A DNA stretch of 64,000 nucleotides from Siniperca chuatsi (GCF_020085105.1 NC_058055.1:15625822-15689821), one strand, 5' to 3'. Shown: positions 11,016 through 23,008, counted from the stretch's first letter. The notes: generated by a model from the letters alone, not told the origin. Numbers and translations are program-made.

Positions 11016-11996
11016 ATGTTATTCAACTCTGCTCTTGGGAAAAACATCACTTTTGTGCATCCTGCATATTTCATGATAAGTGGTTTATCTGGCATCCCAA
11101 ATATATCGTATTACTATGTCTTTCTCTTTTTTGTTTATATTGTTTCAGTGCTGGGAAACACAGCTGTGATGGCTGTAATATGCTTGGATCATAACCTGAG
11201 AACTCCAAAATATATTGCAGTTTTTAATCTAGCATTTGTGGACCTGTTTGGTAACTCTGCTCTGGTGCCGAAGGTTCTTGACATTTTTCTGTTTAACCAT
11301 CGCTACATCCCCTACAACGACTGCTTGACATTCTTTTTTTTCTGCTACACCTGCCTTTCAATGCAGTCATTTAATCTGGTTGCACTCTCCTATGACAGAC
11401 TGATAGCTATCATCTTCCCACTGCACTATCATGTGAAGGTGACCCACAGGTTCATGCTGTCTTTGATAGCCTCTTTCTGGGTATTTGTTATAATTGCTCT
11501 ACTCATTGCAGTTGGCCTTCTTACGAGACTTTCCTTCTGTAAATCTGTGGTTATTAACAGCTATTTCTGTGACCATGGCCAGATATACCGGCTTGCTTGC
11601 AATGACCATTTCCCCAATTATGTCATTAGTTGTTTGTACCCAGTTCTTATTTTTTGGCTTCCACTCGTTTTTATCTTGTCAAGTTACCTCTATATTGGCT
11701 GTACGTTAGCTAAAGTAGCCACAGTTCAACAAGGACTCAAGGCCTTTAAAACGTGCATAGGTCATCTCTCATTAGTGGCAATCTATTTCATCCCGCTGTT
11801 AATCACATTTACCTTGATGGAAAATATACATCCAAATGCCAGGATCATAAACCTGTCTCTGACCTCCGTCTTCCCTCCCATGTTGAACCCAATCATTTAT
11901 GTTCTGCAGACACAAGAAATCAAAGAATCTCTAAAAAAGTTACTAAAAATCAGAAAGCAGTCCAAAGTTACGATAAAAAAATTAACCATAATGTAA
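11016..11996 (+). CDS. Odorant receptor, fish type, intact (plus-strand subfamily)
   Basis: A 326-residue seven-transmembrane odorant receptor with a single-exon coding region. The ATG at 11016 is preferred over the upstream in-frame GTG at 11001. Motifs: sequon NIT at 10-12; LGN at 47-49 in TM1; LRTPKY at 61-66; C103 at the TM3 start, expected to pair with a cysteine of loop 2 (C175, C185 or C195); SYDRLIAI at 125-132; KAFKTC at 242-247; NPIIY at 291-295. The C-terminal tail is lysine-rich and ends in LTIM. Very close to the broken gene at 18852, and both lie in copies of one duplicated segment. Expected in the cilia of olfactory neurons; ligand unknown. Confidence 0.93.
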   Translation: MLFNSALGKNITFVHPAYFMISGLSGIPNISYYYVFLFFVYIVSVLGNTAVMAVICLDHNLRTPKYIAVFNLAFVDLFGNSALVPKVLDIFLFNHRYIPYNDCLTFFFFCYTCLSMQSFNLVALSYDRLIAIIFPLHYHVKVTHRFMLSLIASFWVFVIIALLIAVGLLTRLSFCKSVVINSYFCDHGQIYRLACNDHFPNYVISCLYPVLIFWLPLVFILSSYLYIGCTLAKVATVQQGLKAFKTCIGHLSLVAIYFIPLLITFTLMENIHPNARIINLSLTSVFPPMLNPIIYVLQTQEIKESLKKLLKIRKQSKVTIKKLTIM

Positions 11997-13635
11997 CCAT
12001 AATGTGAATTAATTCAATAATAATTACATCCTCATAACAACGCTAAGTTTTCAAAAGTAGTAGCAGAAGATGGAAAGAAAGAAGAAAGAAAATATACATA
12101 TATGAAAATCATAGTGAATGGAGTTTTTACATACTTATGTTTGTATGTGCAGTTATTTAAAAGAAAAAAAGTCTGATTTGTTTTCTGTACATGGTTTTTA
12201 GATTTCTGGGGTTGTAAATAAGGTTTGTGAGTAGATATATAGAGTTTCGAACAAAAGCATGCATGTTTTCTTTTTCTTTTTTCACATCAGTGATTGTGCA
12301 AACAAGATATTGTGATCAAACAGATTGTGTCTCTCCATATGAAATCCATATAAATAAACTAATTTTGTGTTTAAAAACAATGATTAAACACATATTTTAT
12401 TGTGATAACACACTGAAACTCTCTGCTTCTTGATGGAGCATCCTCTCTACATCTAAACAATAATTTTAAATTAATTTGATTTCTTTGAATACAAAAGTAG
12501 TTATCTGTTTATCCTTTAATGGTTATGAATACCCTATGATTATAGCATTTTTGCATTTTAGAGATGAAATGTAGTAGTTGTTGACTGTCTTCTTTATTAA
12601 AACAATGTGACTCAATGAACCCTTACCGCATGGTTTGTTTGGGTGTGCTGTAAGCAGATACATGAATTGCTCTTCTTGCATTTTTGACAAAGTAGCTGCT
12701 CAAGGCATATTTGTTTCCTCCTGTGGTTCATTTTGAATCTATATTATTGGAATCTGTATTAATAAACTTTCTAATGGCAGATGCATTTATGCTGTCTCCA
12801 CTGGTTGATTTGATACTTGAACTTTCAACTCAGTTTCAAATCTTATAGAGTAAGTACACCCTAAAATTCTCCCTCTTGTCTCATAGCTACGTAATGTGTG
12901 ACACCGTGGGGGGTTTGAGGACACGGGGGTCAATGTCTGACCCATGGTCTGAAAACCGCATAGTGTAGCATTGATAGCGTCATGCATTCCTGGTGCTGGT
13001 ATTCAGAGCTATCCAGCCCTGAGCAACTACCGTCAGGCATTTGTGTCTTTACTGGAAGGGCAGACAGTGCGACTTTTACAGTCCGAGCTTTTACAGTCAC
13101 TGGAGGCACAGTTATGTCCTTTGAGAGCTTCGTAAAGGGACCTGTGTTGTAGCTGGGCTAGTGGCTCTACTATGAGGTGTGTGTGAGTGTCTTTCGGAAG
13201 TGCCACAATGTAGTGGTAGCTATGTTGTTTATCATGGTTAAGTTAAATATCTTGTTAAGTTCTGCATATAGCACAGTTATCTCATGTGATATGTTAATAA
13301 TTACCACAGAACAGGAATAAAAATGAATGTACGATGTCGTCTGTACACTGGCGCTTGTAATGGCTTGCTAACATTACAAGCAGCTACTGTATGTATGGCT
13401 ATGGCTACGGATATTATGTCACAGTTTGGGCGGGCCAGAAAATTTGGCTTAACAGACATCACTAAATAGATTTGGAGTTCAAATTTTATAATTGCCTGGT
13501 AGGCTGAGACATTCAAGTTTTAATATTCCCTGTAATTCATTCAATTCTTAAGGTTAAAAGTAGTGGAAGGCAGTCCTCCCAAGTTCAGTATTTACCAGAG
13601 GGGTAACTAGAGTTTAAGAGCTCTGGTTTGATGAG
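11997..13635. other. Duplicated intergenic segment, no gene seen
   Basis: This runs parallel to about 20105-21435 downstream of the paralogous OR, with long nearly identical runs (for example GTGATTGTGCAAACAAGATA in both). About 300 bp at 12938-13235 is present here and absent from the other copy, so one copy gained or lost it after the duplication. Confidence 0.6.
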
Positions 13636-13639
13636 CAGA

Positions 13640-14330
13640 GGTTTTAAATTCTGAGAAGACAAGTGATATACTGCTTTTGCAGGAGACCTCTATAGATATA
13701 CATGATAAAATGTTGTTTTCCCCTTGTTACTAGTGAGGACCAGCTGACATTTTCTGACATATAGTACACAGGGATGAGTATAATATTTATCTCATGTAAT
13801 AAAACGCAAAGTACAATGATAAAGTGCACTCTACGCAATTAAGGACATCTCCACAGTCAAGCACAGACATGATTTTTGACTGTACAATCATTTTCCTGTC
13901 GTCAAGACAGAAACATGCTTTATTCCAATATAAGAAACACATTTGTGACTTTTCTTTTTTTATGTAGAGTCTAAATAGTAAAGGACCCACCACAGACCCT
14001 TGTGGTACCCATTATGCATTAAAATCCTTTTCTGAGGAAAACATCCAAACCAAAACAGTGTAAAATGCAGTGGTCAACAGTATCAAAATCCTTAGAAAGA
14101 TCAGCAAACAGATCAAGAAACAACTGTTTCTTGTCCATTGAATGCGTAATGCCATTGTAGTAATTATACTATGTCATGGTCCAAAAACTGACTGCTGTGA
14201 CTGGAGAGTACAGTTATAGTCTAGATAAGCACATAGTTGCCTTTCAACCAGAATTTCAAGGATCTTTGGAAGGAAGAAGATTTTAGATTGGACGATAATT
14301 GTTCATGTTATCAGTGGATCCACCTTTGTG
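13640..14330 (-). mobile_element. L2/CR1-group LINE relic, copy 1
   Basis: On the minus strand, pieces of a LINE polymerase can be read: WVPQGSVVGPLLFRLYIKK (about 13960-14010), CLDDRKMIVQSKIMSVLDCG (about 13845-13905), and a C-terminal stretch containing YYMSENVSWSSLVTRGKQHF and MYIYRGLLQK (about 13670-13770). These follow the usual order for an L2/CR1-type element, but frames change and large parts are missing. A paralogous copy sits at 21440-22215, so the LINE was already present before the OR segment duplicated. Confidence 0.65.
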
Positions 14331-14692
14331 CAGTGAGTATTGTTGGAAAAATCATGTGTTTTAACATAATATACCAACAAGCATCTATGTGATTATGTGT
14401 ACAGCACAAAAACAATAAAATTATCTAGAGGTCCTCTTAACATATTTGTCTTTATTGTGTTTCTTTCTATTTCTTATAGTTTCATATAATTGAATGTGAA
14501 ATATTCATGACTCAATCATCAACAATCAAAGATCAACTTCTGAAAAAAAAAAACAGATCAAAATTTTGATTGAGGCATGGAACTTCAGCTTTTTCCAAGT
14601 GAGTGCCACCCACTTCACACCAGTGAGAAGGGGACTGACCAAACCGCACAAGCATGAATCTCTCAATTTAAATATCAGAAACTGCTCTAACT

Positions 14693-16560
14693 GTCATGGT
14701 CATGCCAGGCTCCCCAGCTGAACAACCACAGCGCAATCCCTCTCCAGAAAAGTACACGCCTGTTTCCAATCTCACACCTGACATTCATCTGCACCACATC
14801 AACCCCAGTATAAAAATACTCCACTCACCTCAGTCAGTGTCCGGTCTCGTTGATGCATGGACAAGAATCGCTGCTACCTAAGACGATCACCTTCATACTC
14901 AAGCCTATCCGTGTGTGTGTCTCTGTGTCCCTGTGTCCCTGTCGCCTGTCCCGTGTTTTCCAAGCTCCTGAGTGTGTCTGCAGTCCCCGATCTCCAACGC
15001 CATTTCAAAAGGACGGTATCCGTAACCCCTTCCAATACTGAAACTCTCTGCTTGTTTAATCTGGGTTGAATAAAATCCTCTGTGTCTCCACCTCGGTGTC
15101 TCCTGCCCTTCTGTGACGTAACAGAAGACCGGACCTGTTGTTGGACGACAACATGAGTGCTACGGACCCATTCCAGGAGTTGGTGGATCTCCTGCGCCGT
15201 AGCCTAAGCGCTTCACCACCCGTATCCACGCTGTCATCCACTTCCGCATCCGCCACCGCAACTCCACCCTCTCTGGGACACGCCAGTCCCATGGCCAAAC
15301 CCACGCCCTTCTCTGGCTCGGTGGAGGAATGCAATGGCTTCTTACTTCAATGCTCGCTGGTCCCGGAGATGCAGTCTTCCCTGTACCCGACAGAGCGCTC
15401 CAAGATAGCGTTTATTATCTCCCAACTCCAAGAGAGGGCTCTCCAATGGGCCGAATCCATCTGGGCCCAAGACGGACCTGTGACCCAATCCCTGGTGAAC
15501 TTCCTCGCTCACTTCAAGGAGGTATTCGGGAGATCAGCTGGGGACACCTCCGCAGGTGAGCGCCTTTATCACCTGAGGCAGGGTTCCTGGTCAGTCACGG
15601 ATTATGCCCTGGAGTTCTGGACCCTCACCGCTGCAAGTGGGTGGAATGAACAGTCTTTAATTACCACCTTTCGTCAGGGATTGGAGCCCAGGGTAAGACT
15701 GCATCTTGCCGCATACGAGGATACCATCGGCCTCGAGAGGTCGCCACTCGTATGAAGGCGTGTTTAGATGAACACCAGGACCAGCCATCCCCTATCTCGT
15801 CCCTCCGTCAGCCAGAGAGTCACCGTCCTCCAGAACCCGACCACGAGCCCATGCAGCTTGAAAATAGCCGACTAACTCCAGCTGAGCAGCACCGAAAGCT
15901 GACCTGGGGGTTGTGCTTGTACTGTGGTACTGCAGGTCACAGCATTTCCTCGTGCCCCATTCATCCTCTGCGACCCCTGGTGAGTGCAATCATCCCTACC
16001 ATAAAAAATTTAAAGCCACTTTCCACTCTCATAACTTTGATTACTCCCACCATATCTCTACCAGTACAAGCCCTCATCGACTCCGTGTCAGCCGGCAACT
16101 TTATCTCCGGTGCCCTCAGCCGCCAGCTCAGCCTCAAAACCACAGCTACGTCCTCCGTATACCAAATCCACACAGTAAATGGAAGACCCCTCAGCCGCGC
16201 CCGTGTCAATAGGGCTGCTGGTCCAGTCACCCTCCAAGTGGGGGTGCTGCATGAGGAGCAACAACATCTGCTGGTTCTGGAGGGCTCGGCCGCGGAGGTA
16301 ATCTTGGGGCGTCCTTGGTTGGAACAACACAATCCCATTATTTCATGGACCACCGGCGAGGTGCAATGGTGGGGTCGTTCCTGCCATCCAGACTGTTTCC
16401 CCCGCCTGCCTTCACCACCACATCCTCAGCCTAGGGAACTTCTGGTCTGTACCACCTCCATCAAGAGCCCGCAGGAGAAACAGTCTAGAGAACAACTAAC
16501 ATTGTAAAACCACTATTGTAAAAACAATAGTGGTTTTATATAGCCAGTTATTGTAATGGT
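14693..16560 (+). mobile_element. Ty3/Gypsy LTR retrotransposon fossil (gag-protease part)
   Basis: An LTR-like block of about 430 bp (14693-15122; TG start, CA end, a TATA-like and a poly-A-like signal) is followed by a gag region (about 15150-15755) of the sushi-like type. Next come a CCHC zinc knuckle (CLYCGTAGHSISSC, near 15915) and an aspartic-protease-like region ending in the ILGRPWL type of motif (to about 16330). No reverse transcriptase, integrase or second LTR is found, so it is incomplete, with at least one break in the reading frame. The paralogous site near 22690 lacks it, so it arrived after the local OR segment duplication. The exact right end is unclear. Confidence 0.75.
16505..16538. 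repeat. Perfect 15-bp hairpin
   Basis: TAAAACCACTATTGT is followed by the loop AAAA and then its exact reverse complement. It lies right after the gag-protease fossil. Its role is unknown. Confidence 0.8.
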
Positions 16561-16586
16561 TGAAAAATTATTTAACTTTACTGTTA

Positions 16587-16681
16587 AGACGGTGTAGTCC
16601 CTCATTCATCCAGGAGTGTTCTATCGTAGAAAAGGTTTCAGTTGTAGTGTCCAGATGACTACGACTGAAACCTTTTCTACG
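16587..16681 (+). mobile_element. Palindromic short interspersed element, copy 2
   Basis: A shorter relative of 1861-2019. It starts AGACGGTGTAGTCCCTCATTC and contains GTAGAAAAGGTTTCAGTTGTAG with its inverted partner CTACGACTGAAACCTTTTCTAC. It is flanked by a perfect 13-bp direct repeat AACTTTACTGTTA (16574-16586 and 16682-16694). The central part seen in copy 1 is missing. Confidence 0.75.
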
Positions 16682-16694
16682 AACTTTACTGTTA

Positions 16695-18519
16695 GCATAA
16701 ATCATGTGTTTTCTCAGTCAATATGCATTTGAAAAAATATTGCTTAGATGATTAAAGATGCTTTTCAAGACTGACCTATCATACAAATTAAGGATGGTGA
16801 AATTGGCTCTTAAAATAGTAATACTTTAAAACCGCTTAACATGGCGAACTCTGTCCAAGTGGTTGTCGCCCATAAAAACCAGCAGTTGCCTTGTGCTGGC
16901 GCCTCAGTTGAATTGTGATTACTGGTCACAATCATCACACTTCATGATCATTATTTTTCAATCATTGTCTGAATTTAGTCATTGTCTGAATAATCACACA
17001 ATAAACAAATGCACTCAAAATAGAAAATTGGTACCCAGTGAAGTTCAATATGTTATGTTTCTCAAACTTTTTCCCTCCGGTTTTGCTTCTTTTTTTCTGT
17101 GTTGAGGAACATATAGAGAACCTCAAATGGACCATATACAGACAATGATATATTTCAAACAGATTTAATGTCAGAAAAAGAAAAGAAAATCTAACAATCA
17201 TTAGTATCAGTGGTCTGTCTCTACCACGACCCTATTTGCTCACCCAGTGGGGCCTTGAGCCCAGACAGAGAAACTGTACAGTAGATACAGGGGTAAAAAA
17301 ATGACCTGTTGGTGAGACAAGATGAAAAGTCAGGGGATGACCTTAGTTATTACAATTCACAAGCACTGTGACTAAGTACAGCCTCACAGGGCCACTGGCA
17401 TGGCTGTTGTTGGGACCACTGGCACTCCACCATTTGAAATTCAATTGATTGATTTGTGGGGGCTTTAACTGAACTTTTGTGATGTTGTGATGTCACCAGG
17501 TCAGTAAAAGGGGTCTCTTTCTCCAGTCTTCTCTCTTCTCCTGCACATTGGGGGAGGTCTGCGTTACGCAGATCCACCGACGAAGAACAAAGGATTAAGG
17601 CCACAACACGAGGGCCTGCCTTTGCCTTAAGATATCTGGTTATCTCACAGCTAACCAAACTCTTCTGCTGCTATAATCTCCCTCTCCGTGTTATCTGCCT
17701 GGAGCAGAGATACAGCACAACTGAACTCTCTCTCTTACAGCAGCGACACAAGGGCCTGCATAAGTTACACAGTCTGCCAGCTAACTTAAAGAACCGACTT
17801 TGATGAGAACTACAGTAGGAGCGCCCGGGTCCTCCATCTGTACACAGCAACGACTTTTCTTCAATCAGAACCAACATTCTTCCCCGCCTGGCTAATCCAA
17901 CAGGACAGATAATCACCGCAACTTCAAAGCAACTTCTGACTTTATGGACTGGTAATGTAACCACCGAACATATAACTGGGTATAACATAGGATAGCACGG
18001 TACACGGCTAAGCACAGGACTATTTTACTTTTGTGAATGTACATGTATTGATATATTTTTATTGTTATAATGTGCTTCCCCTGTTAGGATTTGGTAGCCA
18101 CATTTTAAGTTGATGTTAGTTAATGTTATGCTTCCCACAGTCTTTGCATGCTAACTAACTCTCTTTTAACATGGCAATGTTTATTCTACACAGTTCACAC
18201 ATACACTTAAATTTAGCCCTTTAACAGAGCCACACTCTTTAACATACATGGCCCTGCCACCATTTTGAATTAACTTTCTTTGTCTGACGACATGCAGCCT
18301 CTGCAATAGCCACCATTTTGGATCCAAGCAGCCATCTTGGATCACCCACTCACACACGCACCACGTGATGTCCCTGAGGATTTTGTTCATTAAAGTTATT
18401 ATTTATGAGTATCTTTGATAATTTTCTGCTCCCATAATTACTACACAAAACATGGATATAAACAGAAAACACATCGAAAGGTCGCTCCCTTAAATACAAT
18501 AACCGATATCAAAAATTGT
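16695..18519. other. Intergenic, unidentified repeat-like DNA
   Basis: Bases 16683-16744 match 22686-22742, the end of the duplicated OR segment. Beyond that no gene is recognised. About 17480-17960 is less AT-rich than its surroundings. A block from about 18083 (TGTTAGGATTTGG) to 18444 (ending in TACTACA) could be a solitary LTR, but no partner is found and this is a guess. Confidence 0.35.
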
Positions 18520-18851
18520 TGTAGGTGCTCTATAGATTTTCAATAAGTAAATTACATAAATTACAAATTACAATCAGTAAGATGGATTGAAAAAGGTTTG
18601 TCTGATGATGAGTGGCTTGCATACAATAGACACAAGGGAACAGACATTGACCTTATATGGCAGAAATGCAGAGGAGGACTACTTCTCTTAGTAGCCACTC
18701 CTGTCAAGACAGTTAAAGCTGGACAGTGATATGTCACCAGAAAGAGAGAGAAGTGCTCATCTTCATCTATGTACGACAACAGAGTTCTGATGCTGATGCG
18801 CAGAAAAGGACACTTCTCTACATAAATCACTGCGCTGTGGACAGTTTTACA
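18520..18851 (+). promoter_or_regulatory. Conserved block upstream of OR pseudogene
   Basis: A close copy of 10690-11015 without the AAT repeat. It keeps CTTATATGGCAGAAATGCAG and GCCACTCCTGTCAAGACAG, so the promoter region was duplicated with the gene. Confidence 0.45.
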
Positions 18852-19830
18852 ATGGAGTTATTCAGCTCTGCTCTTGGGAAAAACATCACTTTTGTGCATC
18901 CTGCATATTTCATGATAAGTGGTTTATCTGGCATCCCAAATATATCGTATTACTATGTCTTTCTCTTTTTTGTTTATATTGTTTCAGTGCTGGGAAACAC
19001 AGCTGTGATGGCTGTAATATACTTGGATCATAACCTGAGAACTCCAAAATATATTGCAGTTTTTAATCTAGCATTTGTGGACCTGTTTGGTAACTCTGCT
19101 CTGGTGCCGAAGGTTCTTGACATTTTTTTATTTAACCATCACTACATCCCCTACAACGACTGCTTGGCATTCCTTTTTTTCTGCTACACCTGCCTTTCAA
19201 TGCAGTCATTTAATCTGGTTGCACTTGCCTATGACAGACTGATAGCTATCATCTTCCCACTGCACTATCATGTGAAGGTGACCCACAGGTTCATGCTGTC
19301 TTTGATGCCTTGCCTCTTTCTGGGTATTTGTTATAATTGCTCTACTCATTACAGTTGGCCTTCTTACGAGACTTTCCTTCTGTAAATCTGTGGTTATTAA
19401 CAGCTATTTCTGTGACCATGGCCAGATATACCGGCTTGCGTGCAATGACAATTTCCCCAATTATGTCATTAGTTTTTTGTTCCCTGTTGTTATTTTTTGG
19501 CTTCCACTCGTTTTTATCTTGTCAAGTTACCTCTATATTGGCTGTACGTTAGCTAAAGTGGCCACAGTTCAACAAGGACTCAAGGCCTTTAGAACGTGCA
19601 TAGGTCATCTCTCATTAGTGGCAATCTATTTCATCCCGCTGTTAATCACATTTACCTTGATGGAAAATATACATCCAAATGCCAGGATCATAAACCTGTC
19701 TCTAACCTCCGTCTTCCCTCCCATGTTGAACCCAATCATTTATGTTCTGCAGACACAAGAAATCAAAGAATCTCTAAAAAAGTTGTTAAAAATCAGAAAG
19801 CAGTCCAAAATTACAAATACATCATCATAA
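18852..19830 (+). pseudogene. Odorant receptor pseudogene, single frameshift
   Basis: Nearly identical to the intact OR at 11016-11996 from the ATG at 18852 to the stop at 19830. At about 19304-19310 the codons for LIAS (TTGATAGCCTCT in the paralogue) read TTGATGCCTTGCCTCT, a net gain of four bases. The first frame then ends at 19385 and the rest of the receptor continues in another frame (19390-19830, with YFCDHG, KAFRTC and NPIIY). The break falls in TM4, so no working receptor is expected unless the frameshift is an assembly error. All other landmarks are preserved, so the loss is recent. Confidence 0.88.
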
Positions 19831-21435
19831 CTGATCTATAAATGAAGTAGCTTTTTAAAAATTAAGTATTGAAATCAAACAGCCATTTTTAATGACAATA
19901 CAATACAATAACTACAAACTTCTCTTCATTCCTGCCTGTGTGATAAAAGCAAGATTGTACTGCATAAAGTGATTTCAAAGGAAAGGAATTGATAAGGAAC
20001 TGATAAGGAATTGATAGGGAATTGAAGGAATATTTAAAGACGTACAACAAATCTATTAAGATAAATATATTAGTGGTTGTCAAGGTAATCCACAACACTA
20101 TCTCTGCTGTCTATTAAGTTTATTAAAAGTAGTAGTAGAATATGGAAAGAAAGAAGAAAGAAAATATACATATATGAAAAATCATAGTGAATGGAGTTTT
20201 TACTTACTTATGTTTGTATGTGCAGTTATTTAAAAGAAAAATGTCTGATTTGTTTTCTGTACATGGTTTTTAGATTTCTGGGGTTGTAGACTTAAAAAAG
20301 CAGCCTACACTGAAATAGTTCTTTACAGAGTAACAGAGGATTGTGAGCAGATATATAGAGTTTCGAACAAAAGCAAAATGTTAAAAAGGAATGCATGTTT
20401 TCTTTTTCTTTTTTCACATCAGTGATTGTGCAAACAAGATATTGTGATCAAACAGATTGTGTCTCTCCATATGAAATCCATATAAATAAACTAATTTTAT
20501 GTTTAAAAACAATGATTAAACACATATTTTATTGTGATAACAGATTCTTGATGGAGCATCCTCTCTACATCTAAACAATAATTTTAATTCATTTGATTTC
20601 TTTGAATACAAAAGTAGTTATCTGTTTATCCTTTAATGGTTATGAATACCCTATGATTATAGCATTTTTGCATTTTAGAGAAGAAGTGTAGTAGTTGTTG
20701 ACTGTCTTCTTTATTAAAACAATGTGACTCAATGAACCCTTACCGCATGGTTTGTTTGGGTGTGCTGTAAGCAGATACATGAATTGCTCTTCTTCTGTTG
20801 CATTTTTGACAAAGTAGCTGCTCAAGGCATATTTGTTTCCTCCTGTGGTTCATTTTGAATCTATATTATTGGAATCTGTATTAATAAACTTTCTAATGGC
20901 AGATGCATTTATGCTGTCTCCACTGGTTGATTTGATACTTGAACTTTAAAGCCATTGAAACTCAGTTTCAAATCTTATAGAGTAAGTACACCCTAAAATT
21001 CTACTAGAACCCTCCCTCTTGTCTCATAGCTACGTAATGTGTGACACCGTGGGGGGTTTGAGGACACGGGGGTCATGTGGTTAAGTTAAATATCTTGTTA
21101 AGTTCTGAATATAGCACAGTTATCTCTGCATCCATGTCACATGTTTATTATTACTACAGAAGAGGAATAAATCTCTCATTCATGTACGATGTCGTTGCTA
21201 ACATTACAAGCAGCTATGCATGGCTTTGGCTACGGATATTATGTCACAGTTTGGGCGGGACCAGAAAATTCGGCTTAACAGACATCATTATATAGATTTG
21301 GAGATCAAATTTTAAAATTACCTGGTAGGGTGAGACATTCAAGTTTTAAAATTCCTTGTAATTCATTAAATGTATATGGTTAAAAGTAGTGGAAGGCAGT
21401 CCTCCCAAGTTCAGTATTTACTGGAGGGGTAACTA
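19831..21435. other. Duplicated intergenic segment, no gene seen
   Basis: The counterpart of 11997-13635. The first about 270 bases differ from the other copy, and similarity resumes at about 20120 (GTAGTAGAATATGGAAAGAAAG). No gene is recognised. Confidence 0.6.
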
Positions 21436-21439
21436 GAGT

Positions 21440-22215
21440 TTAAGGTGAGCAGTGTTTTTAAATTTGAGAAGACAAGTGATATACTGAGGGAGCGTTTGCA
21501 GGAGACCTCTATAGATATAAATAAAAAATAATTAATATATATAAAATGTAGTTTTCCCCTTGCTGCTAGTGAGGACCAGCTGACATTTTCAGACATATAG
21601 TACACAGGGATGAGTATGATATTTGTCTCCTGTAATGAAACGCAAAGCACAATGATAAACTGCACTCTACCTTGTTATAAGGTGGAGTGAGCAGCATGAG
21701 AATTAGGGACATCTCCACAGTCAAGCACAGACATGATTTTTGACTGTACAATCATTTTCCTGTCTTCAAGACAGAAACATATTTTATTTCTAAATAGAAA
21801 CACATTTGTGACTTTTCTTTTTTTAAGTAGAGTGTAAATAGTAAAGGACCCAACACAGACTCTTATGGTACCCATTATGCATTAAAATCCAGTTCTGAGG
21901 AAAACATCCAAACCAAAACAGTGTAAAATGCAGTGGTCAACAGTATCAAAATCCTTAGAAAGATCAGCAAACAGATCAAGAAACAGCTGTTTCTTGTCCA
22001 TATCTTTTAGTACACCTGTAGTGCAGTAAATGCCATTGTAGTAATTGTACTATGTCATGGTCCAAAAACTGACTGCTGTGACTGGAGAGTACAGTTAGAG
22101 TCTAGATAAGCACATAGTTGCCTTTCAAGTTTCAAGAATCTTTGCAAGGAAGAAGATTTTAGATATTGGACGAGAATTGTTCATGTTATCAGTGGATCCA
22201 CCTTTGTGCAGTGGG
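21440..22215 (-). mobile_element. L2/CR1-group LINE relic, copy 2
   Basis: Paralogue of 13640-14330 with the same decayed polymerase pieces on the minus strand (LEDRKMIVQSKIMSVLDCGD, about 21720-21780; YYMSENVSWSSLAARGKLHF, about 21540-21600). It was duplicated with the OR segment rather than inserted independently. Confidence 0.65.
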
Positions 22216-23008
22216 ATGAGTACAAGCTAAATTGAGCAGCTTTTGCTGTACTCTCTGTTGTTACTCACAATATGTGTATTGTTAGAATATGCCAACAAGA
22301 ATTTATGTGATTATGTGTACAGCAGAAAAACAAAAAAATAATGTAGAGGTCCTCTTAATTGAATATTAAATATTCATGACTCAATCATCAACAATCAAAG
22401 ATCAACTCCTGAAAAAACATCATTAGGTAATATTTATTAAGAGTTTAACATTCAAAAACTCGGCTAATCTGATTCATAAGGACTGTGTGGGTGTGGTTAG
22501 GGCAGATTTGATTGTCAGTAGCCTGGCAACATTTCCGCAACTGTCCGATACTGATTCAAATTTTAATTAAGGCATGAAAATTCAGCTTTTTCCAAGTGAG
22601 CACCACCGACTTCACACCAGTGAGAAGAGCACTGATCAAACCACACGAGCATGAATCGCTCAATTGCAATAACAGAAACTGCTCAAACTGTTAGCATAAA
22701 TAATGTGTTTTCTCAGTCAATATACATTTGAAAAATAATGCTTTATTGTTGAAGAAAAACCTGTACTGAAGAAATGTCCTCAATTGAATAAAAGAATAAC
22801 TCAATGAGCCCCAGTTGTCGTTACACAAATATATGGATTTATTACAAAAAGATCTATCAACAGAGCAGCCCAGAGACAGCATGTAGACATCGTCACAGCC
22901 AACACAATACTTAGTTTACATCCAATAGGTACACTTCTTATAGCAGAAAGGTAGGTGGTGGTTTACAGGTTACCTCATCTAAAGATGAGACCAAGATAAA
23001 CACTTCTT
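22216..23008. other. Intergenic, no gene seen
   Basis: To about 22742 this is the end of the segmental duplication and corresponds to 14330-14692 joined to 16687-16744. That join is the empty site of the Gypsy fossil. The remainder has no recognisable gene. Confidence 0.5.

Noticed and set aside
18083-18444. Solitary LTR
   Set aside because: It starts TG and ends CA, but no second copy, target duplication or internal region was found, so it was left as a remark only.
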